Of a stretch of 6,085 nucleotides of DNA, positions 1-4,982 are shown piece by piece. The DNA is taken from NCBI GenBank assembly GCA_944369635.1, contig CALVXL010000076.1, forward strand, positions 1-6,085, written 5' to 3'. Below the pieces are notes generated by a model. The model worked only from the letters and a program-made list of their open reading frames with translations, was not told the DNA's origin and did not search any database. The position numbers and the translations under genes are program-made. This DNA is from an uncultured Clostridia bacterium (GTDB lineage: Bacteria; Bacillota; Clostridia; Christensenellales; Borkfalkiaceae). Each line of letters begins with the position of its first letter. Position 1 is the first letter of the stretch.

Positions 1-216
1 GAGGGGCTTGATGAATGCAGTAAAATGTGGATGCTTGCAAAGCTCGGTAAACAGAGCGGCTGTCTGATCGAGGGAATGGGCCGTCCCGGCGGGTGCGTTG
101 CGGGCGCGGGAACGAATATCCCCATCAACAAGGCGACCATGCTCGTGAAAAAGATGTCGGAAAGTTCGCCCGAAGCGATTCCGCCGAAAGAACTGGAAGA
201 AATTAAACTCGATTAA
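1..216 (+). CDS. [FeFe]-hydrogenase-family protein, C-terminal end (5' partial)
   Basis: The frame is open from base 1 to the TAA at 214-216, giving 71 residues; the real start lies outside the window. The stretch LIEGMGRPGGCVAGAGT matches the C-terminal cluster-binding motif of [FeFe] hydrogenases and their relatives (M-x-C-x-x-x-C-[IV]-x-G-x-G), which in catalytic members holds the last two cysteines of the H-cluster [4Fe-4S] site. The family reversibly reduces protons with ferredoxin or another donor in the cytoplasm. Here the second cysteine of the motif (TGC, 94-96) is present, but the first is Arg (CGT, 82-84). The tail after the motif is a short, charged, proline-containing segment. 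The 'EGMG..GGCVAGAG' wording recalls the group B type of ferredoxin-linked enzymes, but the subgroup cannot be fixed from 71 residues. With one ligand missing it could also be a non-hydrogen-evolving sensor-type paralogue, or the base may be an error. Confidence 0.75.
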   Translation, partial: EGLDECSKMWMLAKLGKQSGCLIEGMGRPGGCVAGAGTNIPINKATMLVKKMSESSPEAIPPKELEEIKLD

Positions 217-240
217 AAAGACAAAACCCGATAAAAACAG

Positions 241-274
241 TACAGCCGACGCGCAATGCCGCGCGTCGGCTGTA
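241..274. terminator. Perfect hairpin after the hydrogenase gene (possible bidirectional terminator)
   Basis: A perfect 14-bp inverted repeat (241-254 with 261-274, loop AATGCC) begins 24 nt after the hydrogenase stop. On the + strand it is followed by A-rich rather than T-rich sequence, so it is not a classical terminator for that gene. On the minus strand it is followed after three bases by TTTTT, so it may act as a backup stop for the convergent XRE unit. Confidence 0.5.
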
Positions 275-314
275 AAATTAAAAACGCGGCGCGGAAAAAT
301 TTCCGCGCCGCGTT
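274..314 (-). terminator. Intrinsic terminator of the XRE gene pair
   Basis: A perfect inverted repeat (283-297 with 300-314, core CGCGGCGCGG/CCGCGCCGCG) lies 7 nt beyond the stop of the small XRE gene. Read on the minus strand, the stem runs directly into TTTTTAATTTTA, the classical Rho-independent arrangement. On the + strand the following bases are not T-rich. Confidence 0.8.
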
Positions 315-321
315 GCTATGT

Positions 322-525
322 TTATTGATTTGAAAAACCGACAAGATAGTCGACCGAAACGTCAAAATAATTCGCTAAAATTTTAAGCTGTTCGATACTC
401 GGCTCGCTGTTGCCCTTTTCCCAATGCGATACAGCCATTTTCGATACATTTAATATTTTCGAAATGTCCGTTTGCGTAACGTTCTTTTCCTTGCGCAATT
501 CTTTCAGTCTTTCTTTAAATTCCAT
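322..525 (-). CDS. Small XRE/Cro-CI family DNA-binding protein (67 aa)
   Basis: This is a single-domain helix-turn-helix protein of the Cro/CI (XRE) type. Residues about 4-62 fit the five-helix fold. The recognition region is V16-T-Q-T-D-I-S-K-I-L-N-V-S-K-M-A-V-S-H-W-E36, followed by K-G-N-S-E-P and the family's common C-terminal LANYFDVSVDYLVG. There is no ligand-binding, protease or oligomerisation domain, so it should act as a small dimeric cytoplasmic repressor or antirepressor-like regulator. It lies 32 nt downstream of the tandem-HTH gene on the same strand, with a terminator just after its stop, so the two are probably co-transcribed. No convincing Shine-Dalgarno sequence precedes the ATG (the upstream bases are TGCACATTTTTAATT), so its translation may be weak or coupled. 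The target is unknown; the divergent operator at 1014-1084 is the obvious candidate. Confidence 0.88.
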   Translation of the reverse strand: MEFKERLKELRKEKNVTQTDISKILNVSKMAVSHWEKGNSEPSIEQLKILANYFDVSVDYLVGFSNQ

Positions 526-557
526 AATTAAAAATGTGCATATTCCGCGCCGATTTT

Positions 558-983
558 TTATTCCCGTCCGACGAGGTGGTCGAGGGTAACGTCAAAAAAG
601 TTTGCAAGCTCGACGACCGTATCCAACCGCGGCGTTGCGTTTTTGTTAAACCATGTATAAATATTTCCGCCTTTAAAGTTGGTTTCTTTCATCAATTTAT
701 ATTGCGTGATGTTTTTTTCCTGCATAACGGCAAGCAATGCGTCTTTGAAGGGTGGGCACGGCAGATAAGTTTTTTCCTCGTAGTTATCCGTTAAACCCGC
801 AAGATAATCCAAAGAACATTGAAAAAAATCGGCAATTTTTACGGCTTTGTCGAGTTTGATCCCTCTTTTTCCGCTCAGCCATTCATAAATTACGGAAGTC
901 GTTTTTAATCCCGCAATTTTTTTCAAGGCTTTTACGGAAATATTATGTTCTTTCATAAGTTCGTTTAAATTTTGCGCTATCAT
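558..983 (-). CDS. Tandem double-HTH XRE-family regulator (141 aa)
   Basis: Two XRE-type helix-turn-helix domains are joined in one chain. Domain 1 covers about residues 4-64 (NISVKALKKIAGLKTTSVIYEWLSG..., ending SLDYLAGL). Domain 2 covers about 78-140 (NITQYKLMKETNFKGGNIYTW..., ending TLDHLVGRE). The two ends KIADFFQCSLDYLAGL and ELANFFDVTLDHLVGR show the internal duplication. A short linker containing LPCPP separates them. I place the start at the ATG at 983 rather than the in-frame ATG at 1004: AAAGG (992-996) sits 8 nt before the 983 start, and the upstream ATG lies inside the -10 box of the promoter. The protein should be a cytoplasmic DNA-binding repressor, and the fusion could let a monomer span two half-sites. 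It is the first gene of a two-gene unit with the small XRE gene, and its promoter region carries a dyad that suggests autoregulation. Its physiological role cannot be told from sequence. Confidence 0.88.
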   Translation of the reverse strand: MIAQNLNELMKEHNISVKALKKIAGLKTTSVIYEWLSGKRGIKLDKAVKIADFFQCSLDYLAGLTDNYEEKTYLPCPPFKDALLAVMQEKNITQYKLMKETNFKGGNIYTWFNKNATPRLDTVVELANFFDVTLDHLVGRE

Positions 984-1002
984 GATTTTTACCTTTATTA
1001 TC

Positions 1003-1011
1003 ATTATACCA
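1003..1011 (-). promoter_or_regulatory. Extended -10 promoter of the tandem-HTH regulator gene
   Basis: On the minus strand the sequence reads TGGTATAAT, a perfect extended -10 element (TGnTATAAT). No good -35 hexamer stands at 16-18 bp, which is usual for extended -10 promoters. The predicted transcription start is close to 996, giving a leader of about 13 nt that begins at the AAAGG ribosome site. This supports translation from 983. Confidence 0.7.
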
Positions 1012-1013
1012 AT

Positions 1014-1084
1014 TTTACCGATAAAGAAATCGTTTGTCGGTAAAGTTTATATATTGTGTAAAAACGCTTGACAATGTCGCTAAA
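1014..1084. promoter_or_regulatory. Putative XRE operator: dyad plus a third half-site
   Basis: An inverted repeat TTTACCGATAAA (1014-1025) / TTTGTCGGTAAA (1033-1044), 11 of 12 positions paired with a 7-bp spacer, lies just upstream of the minus-strand -10 box where RNA polymerase would bind. The right arm TGTCGGTAAA (1035-1044) recurs as TGTCGCTAAA at 1075-1084, exactly 40 bp on and inside the spacer of the + strand promoter. Over 21 bp the two copies agree at 16 positions. One set of sites could therefore control both divergent transcripts. The assignment to the neighbouring XRE proteins is inference from position. Confidence 0.6.
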
Positions 1085-1097
1085 ATGTATATATAAT
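1068..1097 (+). promoter_or_regulatory. Strong sigma-A type promoter of the 97-aa gene
   Basis: TTGACA (1068-1073) and TATAAT (1092-1097) are both perfect consensus hexamers, separated by 18 bp. The predicted start near 1104 leaves an AT-rich leader of about 94 nt before the ATG at 1198. The -35 box overlaps the short palindrome GACAATGTC (1070-1078), and the spacer contains the operator-like half-site at 1075-1084, so repression of an otherwise strong promoter is plausible. Confidence 0.78.
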
Positions 1098-1197
1098 AAA
1101 GAAAAAGAAAATAGTTCAGTGTCAATTATTGTAAATATAAATTATTTGACTTTACAAATTTCAATATTTATACTATTAAGAAAAAAGGAGAAAAATT

Positions 1198-1491
1198 ATG
1201 TGGTTGGAAAGTAAGCTTGCCAAGCTGGTGTCGTTTTACAATATTCATCATCGAATCGTCCCCGACGAGGAAGAAGAGAAATACGAAAAAAAGATGAAAG
1301 ACTGTCAAAGCGCGTTGTTGAAATTTTTAAGCGAGGAGGGGAAGAAAGCGTTTTCTGACTACGCTCTGGCGGCGGAAACGTTTTATATCTATCTTGCCGA
1401 TCGCGATTATGTAACCGCGCTCAATCTCGGCGTAACCATCGGCGTGGAGGCGGGTAAATTCACGGAAGAAAGCATGACTTGGGAGGAGTGA
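1198..1491 (+). CDS. Small acidic helical protein of unknown function (97 aa)
   Basis: A strong AAGGAG (1185-1190) sits 7 nt before the ATG and a consensus promoter lies upstream, so this is very likely expressed. The protein is soluble, acidic and predicted largely helical, with no signal peptide or membrane segment. A charged stretch (DEEEEKYEKKMKD, about residues 23-35) is followed by helix-forming segments and a more hydrophobic end (YVTALNLGVTIGVEAGKF, about 71-88). The layout, with an N-terminal helix, an acidic middle and a C-terminal 'LGVTIGVEAG' segment, faintly recalls the small DUF6809-type proteins of Firmicutes and their mobile elements; I could not confirm this. It is transcribed away from the two XRE genes across a shared operator region, as with genes kept under a dedicated repressor. 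No function is assigned. No clear + strand terminator follows it. Confidence 0.75.
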   Translation: MWLESKLAKLVSFYNIHHRIVPDEEEEKYEKKMKDCQSALLKFLSEEGKKAFSDYALAAETFYIYLADRDYVTALNLGVTIGVEAGKFTEESMTWEE

Positions 1492-1569
1492 GCTTTTTTA
1501 CTTCCCGCCGCGGTTTCGCATTTTTGAAAGAACAAAGATTGTCAGCCGCCGTCTAAGGGCGGTAAGGCG

Positions 1570-1615
1570 CAAACAAAAAGCCGCGCGGCGGAATTTTTTA
1601 TTCCGCCGCGCGGCT
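1570..1615 (-). terminator. Intrinsic terminator of the ung-apgM unit
   Basis: A perfect 16-bp inverted repeat (1579-1594 with 1600-1615, core GCCGCGCGGCGGAAT, loop TTTTT) stands 50 nt beyond the final stop of the mutase gene. On the minus strand it is followed immediately by TTTTTGTTT. The + strand side (CATATCGTG) lacks a T-run, so it mainly serves the minus-strand genes. Confidence 0.8.
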
Positions 1616-1665
1616 CATATCGTGTATTCATAAATTGTTTTCTGTTGCAGATTGACAAGGCGGGA

Positions 1666-2151
1666 TTAAGAAAGCAGTTTTTTTATCATGGCTTGCCCTT
1701 CCGCAACGAAAGCGCCCGTCGCGGCGGCTTCGCGTTCGCAGTAGCTTTTCGCGCCGTTGCCCCGCTTTTTTTCGCTGTCGTACAAAAGATAGGGCACGGG
1801 ATCGGAAACGTGCGTCTTTATCGCGATGGGTGTGGGGTGATCGGGCATGATCAGCATGCGGAAAGGCTCGCCGCGCTTTTCCATTTCCCGACAAAGATAC
1901 CCGACTACTTTTTCGTCGATCTGTTCTATCGAATAGATTTTATGTCTCACATCGCCTTGATGTCCGCATTCCTCGGGCGCTTCCATATGGATATAGGCAA
2001 AGTCCGCGCCGCTGTCGAAAGCGTTCAGCGCGGCTTTGGCTTTTGCGGTAAAGTTTGTATCGTAATTTCCCGTGGCGCCCGTAACGTCGGGAACGTACAT
2101 TCCCGTCAGCTTGCCTATGCCTTTCAAAAGGTCCACCGCGGAAATCATCAC
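1666..2151 (-). CDS. C-terminal fragment of the apgM-type mutase (161 aa if translated)
   Basis: This is the same frame after the TAA. It holds the remaining metal-site motifs (HMEAPEECGHQGD, MPDHPTP and KTHVSDPVP). Possible starts are GTG at 2151 or ATG at 2148, about 20 nt past the stop. AAAAAAGG just upstream could act as a ribosome site, only 1-4 nt from these codons and therefore too close to be convincing. Those bases also encode the conserved K-K-G of the intact protein, so their likeness to a ribosome site may be coincidence. Independent translation is unproven. Confidence 0.45.
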   Translation of the reverse strand: MMISAVDLLKGIGKLTGMYVPDVTGATGNYDTNFTAKAKAALNAFDSGADFAYIHMEAPEECGHQGDVRHKIYSIEQIDEKVVGYLCREMEKRGEPFRMLIMPDHPTPIAIKTHVSDPVPYLLYDSEKKRGNGAKSYCEREAAATGAFVAEGQAMIKKLLS

Positions 2152-2169
2152 GCCTTTTTTGCCGAATTT

Positions 2170-2874
2170 TTACTCAAAAGAATCGAGACTCGGCTTTTTG
2201 CCCGCACCCCAGAACCACAGAGAAGAGGCCTTTTTCTTGCCCGCCGCGGCGCGGGCGAGGTTGACGGGGTGATTGCGCAAAAGTTCGCGGGATCTTTTCA
2301 TCAGCGATAAAAGAAAGTCCGCGTTGTCGCCCTTTGGCAGAAAGGTTGTAATCTTTTTGCCCGTAATGTCGTGCGGCGGCGTGAGCGTTACGTTTACGCT
2401 GCCGTTTTGCGTAACAAGGCAGTGGCGGTAACTTACGCCCGCATAGAGTTTTGCGCCCGGCATTTCGAGTTTGTCCGCCAAAAAGGTGATCAGCTCTTTC
2501 GCCTCGGCGGTGGAAATTTCCCCCGCGGAGTAATCGAGCATGGTCGCGTCCTCAAAATTTTCCGCTTCCGACAGGGTAACCAGGTTTGCGCGGAACGTTA
2601 CGTCCGTTTCCTTTAAGGGAATGCCGATGCTCGCCGCTTCGAGGGGGGAACGCCCCGTATAATACCGCGCGGGATCGTATCCCAAGACGGAAAGGTTCGC
2701 AACGTCGCTGCCCGGTTTCATGTTTTGGGGAACGGTGCGGCAAAGCCCCGTTTCGCTCACTTCGGCAAGCGCGTCGATATTCGGTTTTTTCGCCGCTTCC
2801 AGCGGCGTTTTGCCATGCAGTTCTTCAATGGGGTAATCGGCCATGCCGTCGCCCAGAATGACGATATATTTCAT
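2170..2874 (-). CDS. N-terminal fragment of the apgM-type mutase (234 aa)
   Basis: This is the portion translated before the TAA. It starts at an ATG 3 nt after the ung stop, with a weak GGA ribosome site 6 nt before it, so translation is probably coupled to ung. It contains the superfamily's first metal-binding segment (VILGDGMADYP, D9), the phospho-accepting serine segment (KPGSDVANLSVLGYDP, S56) and the inserted phosphotransferase-type domain (TMLDYSAGEIS..., GVSYRHCL, LTPPHDITGKKI). It ends soon after SLWFWGAGKKP. Without the second metal-binding half it should not be active alone. Confidence 0.75.
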   Translation of the reverse strand: MKYIVILGDGMADYPIEELHGKTPLEAAKKPNIDALAEVSETGLCRTVPQNMKPGSDVANLSVLGYDPARYYTGRSPLEAASIGIPLKETDVTFRANLVTLSEAENFEDATMLDYSAGEISTAEAKELITFLADKLEMPGAKLYAGVSYRHCLVTQNGSVNVTLTPPHDITGKKITTFLPKGDNADFLLSLMKRSRELLRNHPVNLARAAAGKKKASSLWFWGAGKKPSLDSFE

Positions 2875-2877
2875 AGT

Positions 2878-3549
2878 TTATCCGTTTAAATTCCAGTCGA
2901 TGGGCGCTATGTTGTGCTCCGCAAGATATTCGTTGGTCTTTTTAAAGTGCCCGCAGCCGAAAAAGCCCGCGTACGCCGAAAGGGGACTCGGGTGCGCGCA
3001 TTCCAGCACGAGGTGTTTTTTTGCGTCGATCAGGCTCTTTTTGCTCCGCGCGTTGCCGCCCCACAGCACAAATACAAGGTTTTCCCTGCCGTCGGAAAGT
3101 TTTCTGATCACGCTGTCGGTAAAGATCTCCCACCCCTGATTGCGGTGGGAATTCGCGCTGTACGCCCTTACGGTCAGCGCGGTGTTGAGAAGCAGAACGC
3201 CCTGCTTCGCCCATTTGGTCAGATCGCCGCTCTTCGCGGGGGGAATGCCCAGCTCGTCGTAAAGTTCCTTATACATATTGACGAGGGAGGGCGGCGGCTG
3301 CACGCCTTCGGGCACGGAAAAGGAAAGCCCCATCGCCTGCCCGGGGTTGTGGTAAGGGTCCTGCCCCAGAATGACCGCCTTCACTTCGGAAAAGGGCGTC
3401 AGGCGGAAACAGGCGAAAATCTTGTCCATCGGCGGGTAAATGTCGCGCGTGGAATATTCTTTTTTTAAAAATTCCCTCAGCGCGAGATAGCTCGGCGAGG
3501 AAAAATCGTCTTTAAGGATTATATCCCAATCGTTTCCCAGCGGTTTCAT
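2878..3549 (-). CDS. ung: Uracil-DNA glycosylase, family 1
   Basis: The enzyme excises uracil from DNA (from dUTP misincorporation or cytosine deamination) to start base-excision repair in the cytoplasm. At 223 aa it has the family's normal length. The water-activating motif G62-Q-D-P-Y-H-N-P-G-Q carries catalytic D64. The uracil-stacking phenylalanine lies in GLSFSV (F77), the PPPS loop is at 85-88 and uracil-recognising N122 is in LLLNTALTV. The leucine-intercalation loop H186-P-S-P-L-S-A carries the second catalytic residue H186. The N-terminal NDW and the C-terminal GFFGCGHF motifs also fit. The start agrees with family members, but no Shine-Dalgarno sequence precedes it. It is the first gene of a two-gene unit with the mutase gene and is divergent from dgt. 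No key residue is missing. Confidence 0.97.
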   Translation of the reverse strand: MKPLGNDWDIILKDDFSSPSYLALREFLKKEYSTRDIYPPMDKIFACFRLTPFSEVKAVILGQDPYHNPGQAMGLSFSVPEGVQPPPSLVNMYKELYDELGIPPAKSGDLTKWAKQGVLLLNTALTVRAYSANSHRNQGWEIFTDSVIRKLSDGRENLVFVLWGGNARSKKSLIDAKKHLVLECAHPSPLSAYAGFFGCGHFKKTNEYLAEHNIAPIDWNLNG

Positions 3550-3558
3550 AACGTTTAT

Positions 3559-3587
3559 ATAGTATCAAAATACGTCGAAAAACGCAA
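3559..3587 (-). promoter_or_regulatory. Possible ung promoter with near-leaderless start
   Basis: On the minus strand, TTGCGT (3582-3587) and TACTAT (3559-3564) are separated by 17 bp. The predicted transcription start near 3552 would leave only about 3 nt before the ung ATG (3549), which fits the absence of a ribosome site. Both hexamers are imperfect, so this is tentative. Confidence 0.35.
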
Positions 3588-3692
3588 GAAATGCGCTTGC
3601 AAAACAAAAAAATTTATGAAAATAAAAATTTTACGCCGCAAACAAAAGGATTTTTCGCCGCCGCGTCGAATAAATTAAGTGTGAAAGATTGC

Positions 3693-3703
3693 GGAGGGAG
3701 AGG
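3693..3703 (+). promoter_or_regulatory. Ribosome binding site that fixes the dgt start
   Basis: GGAGGGAGAGG lies directly before the ATG at 3705, with GGAGG 7 nt away. The frame stays open upstream to an ATG at 3591, but those 38 codons are A-rich, have no ribosome site and do not resemble the family, so translation starts at 3705. Confidence 0.85.
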
Positions 3704-3704
3704 T

Positions 3705-4700
3705 ATGCGGGAAAAAACCTTGCAGATCGAAGAGATGTTTTTGTCGCCGTACGCGAAAAAATCCAAGGATACGCTCGGCAGGGCGCGGGAAGAAGAGCCG
3801 TGTCCCATGCGTACGGATTTCCAGCGCGATAGGGACAGGATTATCCATTGCAAGTCTTTCCGACGCCTGAAAAACAAAACGCAGGTGTTTTTCTGTCCCG
3901 AAGGGGACAACTACCGCACGCGGCTTACGCACACCATCGACGCCACGCAGATCGCCCGCAGTATCGCCCGCGCCCTTTCGCTCAACGAAGATCTGACCGA
4001 AGCCATCGCGCTGGGGCACGATCTGGGACATACGCCTTTCGGGCACAGCGGCGAACGCGTGCTGGACAAGCTCTCGCCCTACGGGTTCAAGCATAACGAG
4101 CAGAGCAAGCGCGTGGTGGAATTTCTCGAAAACGACGGGCAGGGGCTCAACCTTACCCGCGAGGTGGTGGACGGCATACTCAACCATAAAGTGTCGCTTT
4201 CGCCCATGACGCTCGAGGGCAAAGCGGTTTCCGTTTCCGATTGGATCGCCTACATCAACCACGATATCGACGACGCGATCCACGGCGGGCTGATTTCGCC
4301 CGACGCGTTGCCCAAGGACGCCGTGAAGGTTTTGGGCAAGACTTCGCGCGAGCGCATCAACAACATGATATTTTCCATTTACCGCGCCAGCGAGGGCAAG
4401 CCGAAAGTGGAAATGGAAGAGGAAGTTTTTCAGGCGACTAAAACTTTGCGCGAATTCATGTTCGAAGAAGTGTACTTTTCCGAAAACGCGCGCAGGGAAG
4501 AGGAAAAGGCTACGCGCATGCTTTCGGGAATGTACGAATATTTTTCTCAGCACCCCGACAAACTGCCGCCCTTTTACATCGGCTTAGCGTATAAATACGG
4601 CGTGGATCAGAGCATTTGCGATTATATTTCGGGTATGTCGGACAAATATGCTTACTACGTTTACGAAAATATCTTCATACCGAAATCATGGGGGCTTTGA
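3705..4700 (+). CDS. dgt: dGTPase-type HD-domain deoxynucleoside triphosphate triphosphohydrolase
   Basis: At 331 aa this is the length of the shorter 'dgt-like' enzymes, which cleave dNTPs to deoxynucleoside plus tripolyphosphate and so trim the dNTP pool. The N-terminal segment R41-D-R-D-R-I-I-H-C-K-S-F-R-R-L-K-N-K-T-Q-V-F is the family's nucleotide-binding signature. The HD metal site is complete: H76 (RTRLTHT), H105-D106 (ALGHDLGHTPFGHSGE) and the aspartate in the SDWIAYINHDIDDA segment (D179). HNEQS (130-134) is also typical. The C-terminal third is helical and less conserved. It opens a tightly packed unit with DUF1294, GtrA and dnaG; dgt next to dnaG is a familiar clostridial arrangement. 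The upstream 155 bp shared with divergent ung is A-rich, and I see no convincing + strand promoter there. The exact dNTP preference cannot be read from sequence. Confidence 0.95.
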   Translation: MREKTLQIEEMFLSPYAKKSKDTLGRAREEEPCPMRTDFQRDRDRIIHCKSFRRLKNKTQVFFCPEGDNYRTRLTHTIDATQIARSIARALSLNEDLTEAIALGHDLGHTPFGHSGERVLDKLSPYGFKHNEQSKRVVEFLENDGQGLNLTREVVDGILNHKVSLSPMTLEGKAVSVSDWIAYINHDIDDAIHGGLISPDALPKDAVKVLGKTSRERINNMIFSIYRASEGKPKVEMEEEVFQATKTLREFMFEEVYFSENARREEEKATRMLSGMYEYFSQHPDKLPPFYIGLAYKYGVDQSICDYISGMSDKYAYYVYENIFIPKSWGL

Positions 4701-4703
4701 TCG

Positions 4704-4982
4704 ATGAGCAAGTGGGATATCGTCTTTGCGGCATACCTCGTTTTCATCAACGTGATGTCTTTTGCGCTGATGGGGGCGGACAAGCGCCGCGCGGAAAAAA
4801 AGGAATGGAGAATCAAAGAAAGCACGCTGTTTTTGTGCGCGTTCCTCTTCGGGGGCGTCGGCGGAACGGCGGGAATGTATATTTTCAGGCATAAGACGAA
4901 ACACTGGTATTTTGCGGTGTTTTTTCCGCTTTTCGCGGTGTTGGAAGTCGCGGCGGCGGTGTGGATTTTTACGGTGATATAA
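4704..4982 (+). CDS. DUF1294 family small membrane protein (92 aa)
   Basis: The protein has three predicted membrane segments: about residues 5-23 (IVFAAYLVFINVMSFALMG), 41-60 (TLFLCAFLFGGVGGTAGMYI) and 67-90. The family signature is clear: IN...SF...G-A-D-K-R-R-A-E...W-R-I-K-E-S-T-L, then GGVGGTAGMYIFRHKTKHWYF. Its biochemical role is not known; some relatives are fused to cold-shock-type nucleic-acid-binding domains. It begins 3 nt after the dgt stop with a G-run (4690-4694) 9 nt upstream, and its stop codon overlaps the next start (TAATG), so it is translated as part of the dgt-dnaG operon. No signal peptide cleavage site is evident. The family call is firm; the function is open. Confidence 0.88.
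   Translation: MSKWDIVFAAYLVFINVMSFALMGADKRRAEKKEWRIKESTLFLCAFLFGGVGGTAGMYIFRHKTKHWYFAVFFPLFAVLEVAAAVWIFTVI

Larger units (their letters stand above)
1666..2874 (-). pseudogene. apgM: apgM-type phosphoglycerate mutase / proposed homoserine kinase, interrupted by an in-frame TAA
   Basis: Read through the stop, this frame gives about 402 residues, the usual length for the cofactor-independent (archaeal-type) phosphoglycerate mutases of the alkaline phosphatase superfamily. These interconvert 3- and 2-phosphoglycerate; one branch (TIGR02535) has been proposed to be homoserine kinase. Similarity is continuous on both sides of codon 235: ...PSLDSFE-stop-KFGKKGVMISAVDLLKG.... Only one codon (TAA, 2170-2172) breaks the gene and the frame does not shift, so a single base change from GAA or AAA would explain it. 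Metal and catalytic residues fall on both sides: D9 and S56 before the stop; H305, D345, H346 and H355 after it. E301 stands where this family usually has Asp, a mild change. The gene follows ung by 3 nt and shares its transcript. It may be a true nonsense mutation, a sequencing or assembly error, or two separately translated halves. Confidence 0.8.

Noticed and set aside
984..1004. ATG at 1004 as start of the tandem-HTH gene
   Set aside because: It lies within the TATAAT box and upstream of the predicted transcription start; the ATG at 983 has AAAGG at good spacing.
1121..1170. Overlapping inverted repeats in the leader of the 97-aa gene (GTCAA/TTGAC, TTGTAAA/TTTACAA, TAAATAT/ATATTTA), possibly alternative stems or a riboswitch
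   Set aside because: The stems are short, almost all A-T and expected by chance in such AT-rich sequence; they match no riboswitch class I recognise.
1546..1562. CCGCC/GGCGG hairpin after the 97-aa gene as its terminator
   Set aside because: It has only 5 bp of stem and no following T-run.
241..1615. The GC-rich hairpins on either side of the XRE island as attachment sites or IS ends
   Set aside because: Their sequences differ, no target duplication or recombinase is seen, and their T-runs explain them as terminators.
2170..2172. TAA read as an amino acid (alternative genetic code)
   Set aside because: TAA ends several other genes at family-typical lengths in this same window.
1645..2310. 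Long open frame on the + strand opposite the mutase gene
   Set aside because: It has no family resemblance and is the antisense shadow of a clearly recognisable minus-strand protein.
3591..3704. Upstream extension of the dgt frame to an ATG at 3591
   Set aside because: It has no ribosome site, is A-rich, does not resemble the family, and a strong GGAGGGAGAGG precedes the ATG at 3705.
3675..4553. 292-codon open frame on the minus strand opposite dgt
   Set aside because: It is antisense to a gene with complete HD-domain motifs, and its composition is typical of a GC-driven shadow frame.
4961..4981. GTG start for the GtrA gene
   Set aside because: It lies inside the DUF1294 gene without a ribosome site; the TAATG overlap at 4980-4984 is the usual coupled arrangement.
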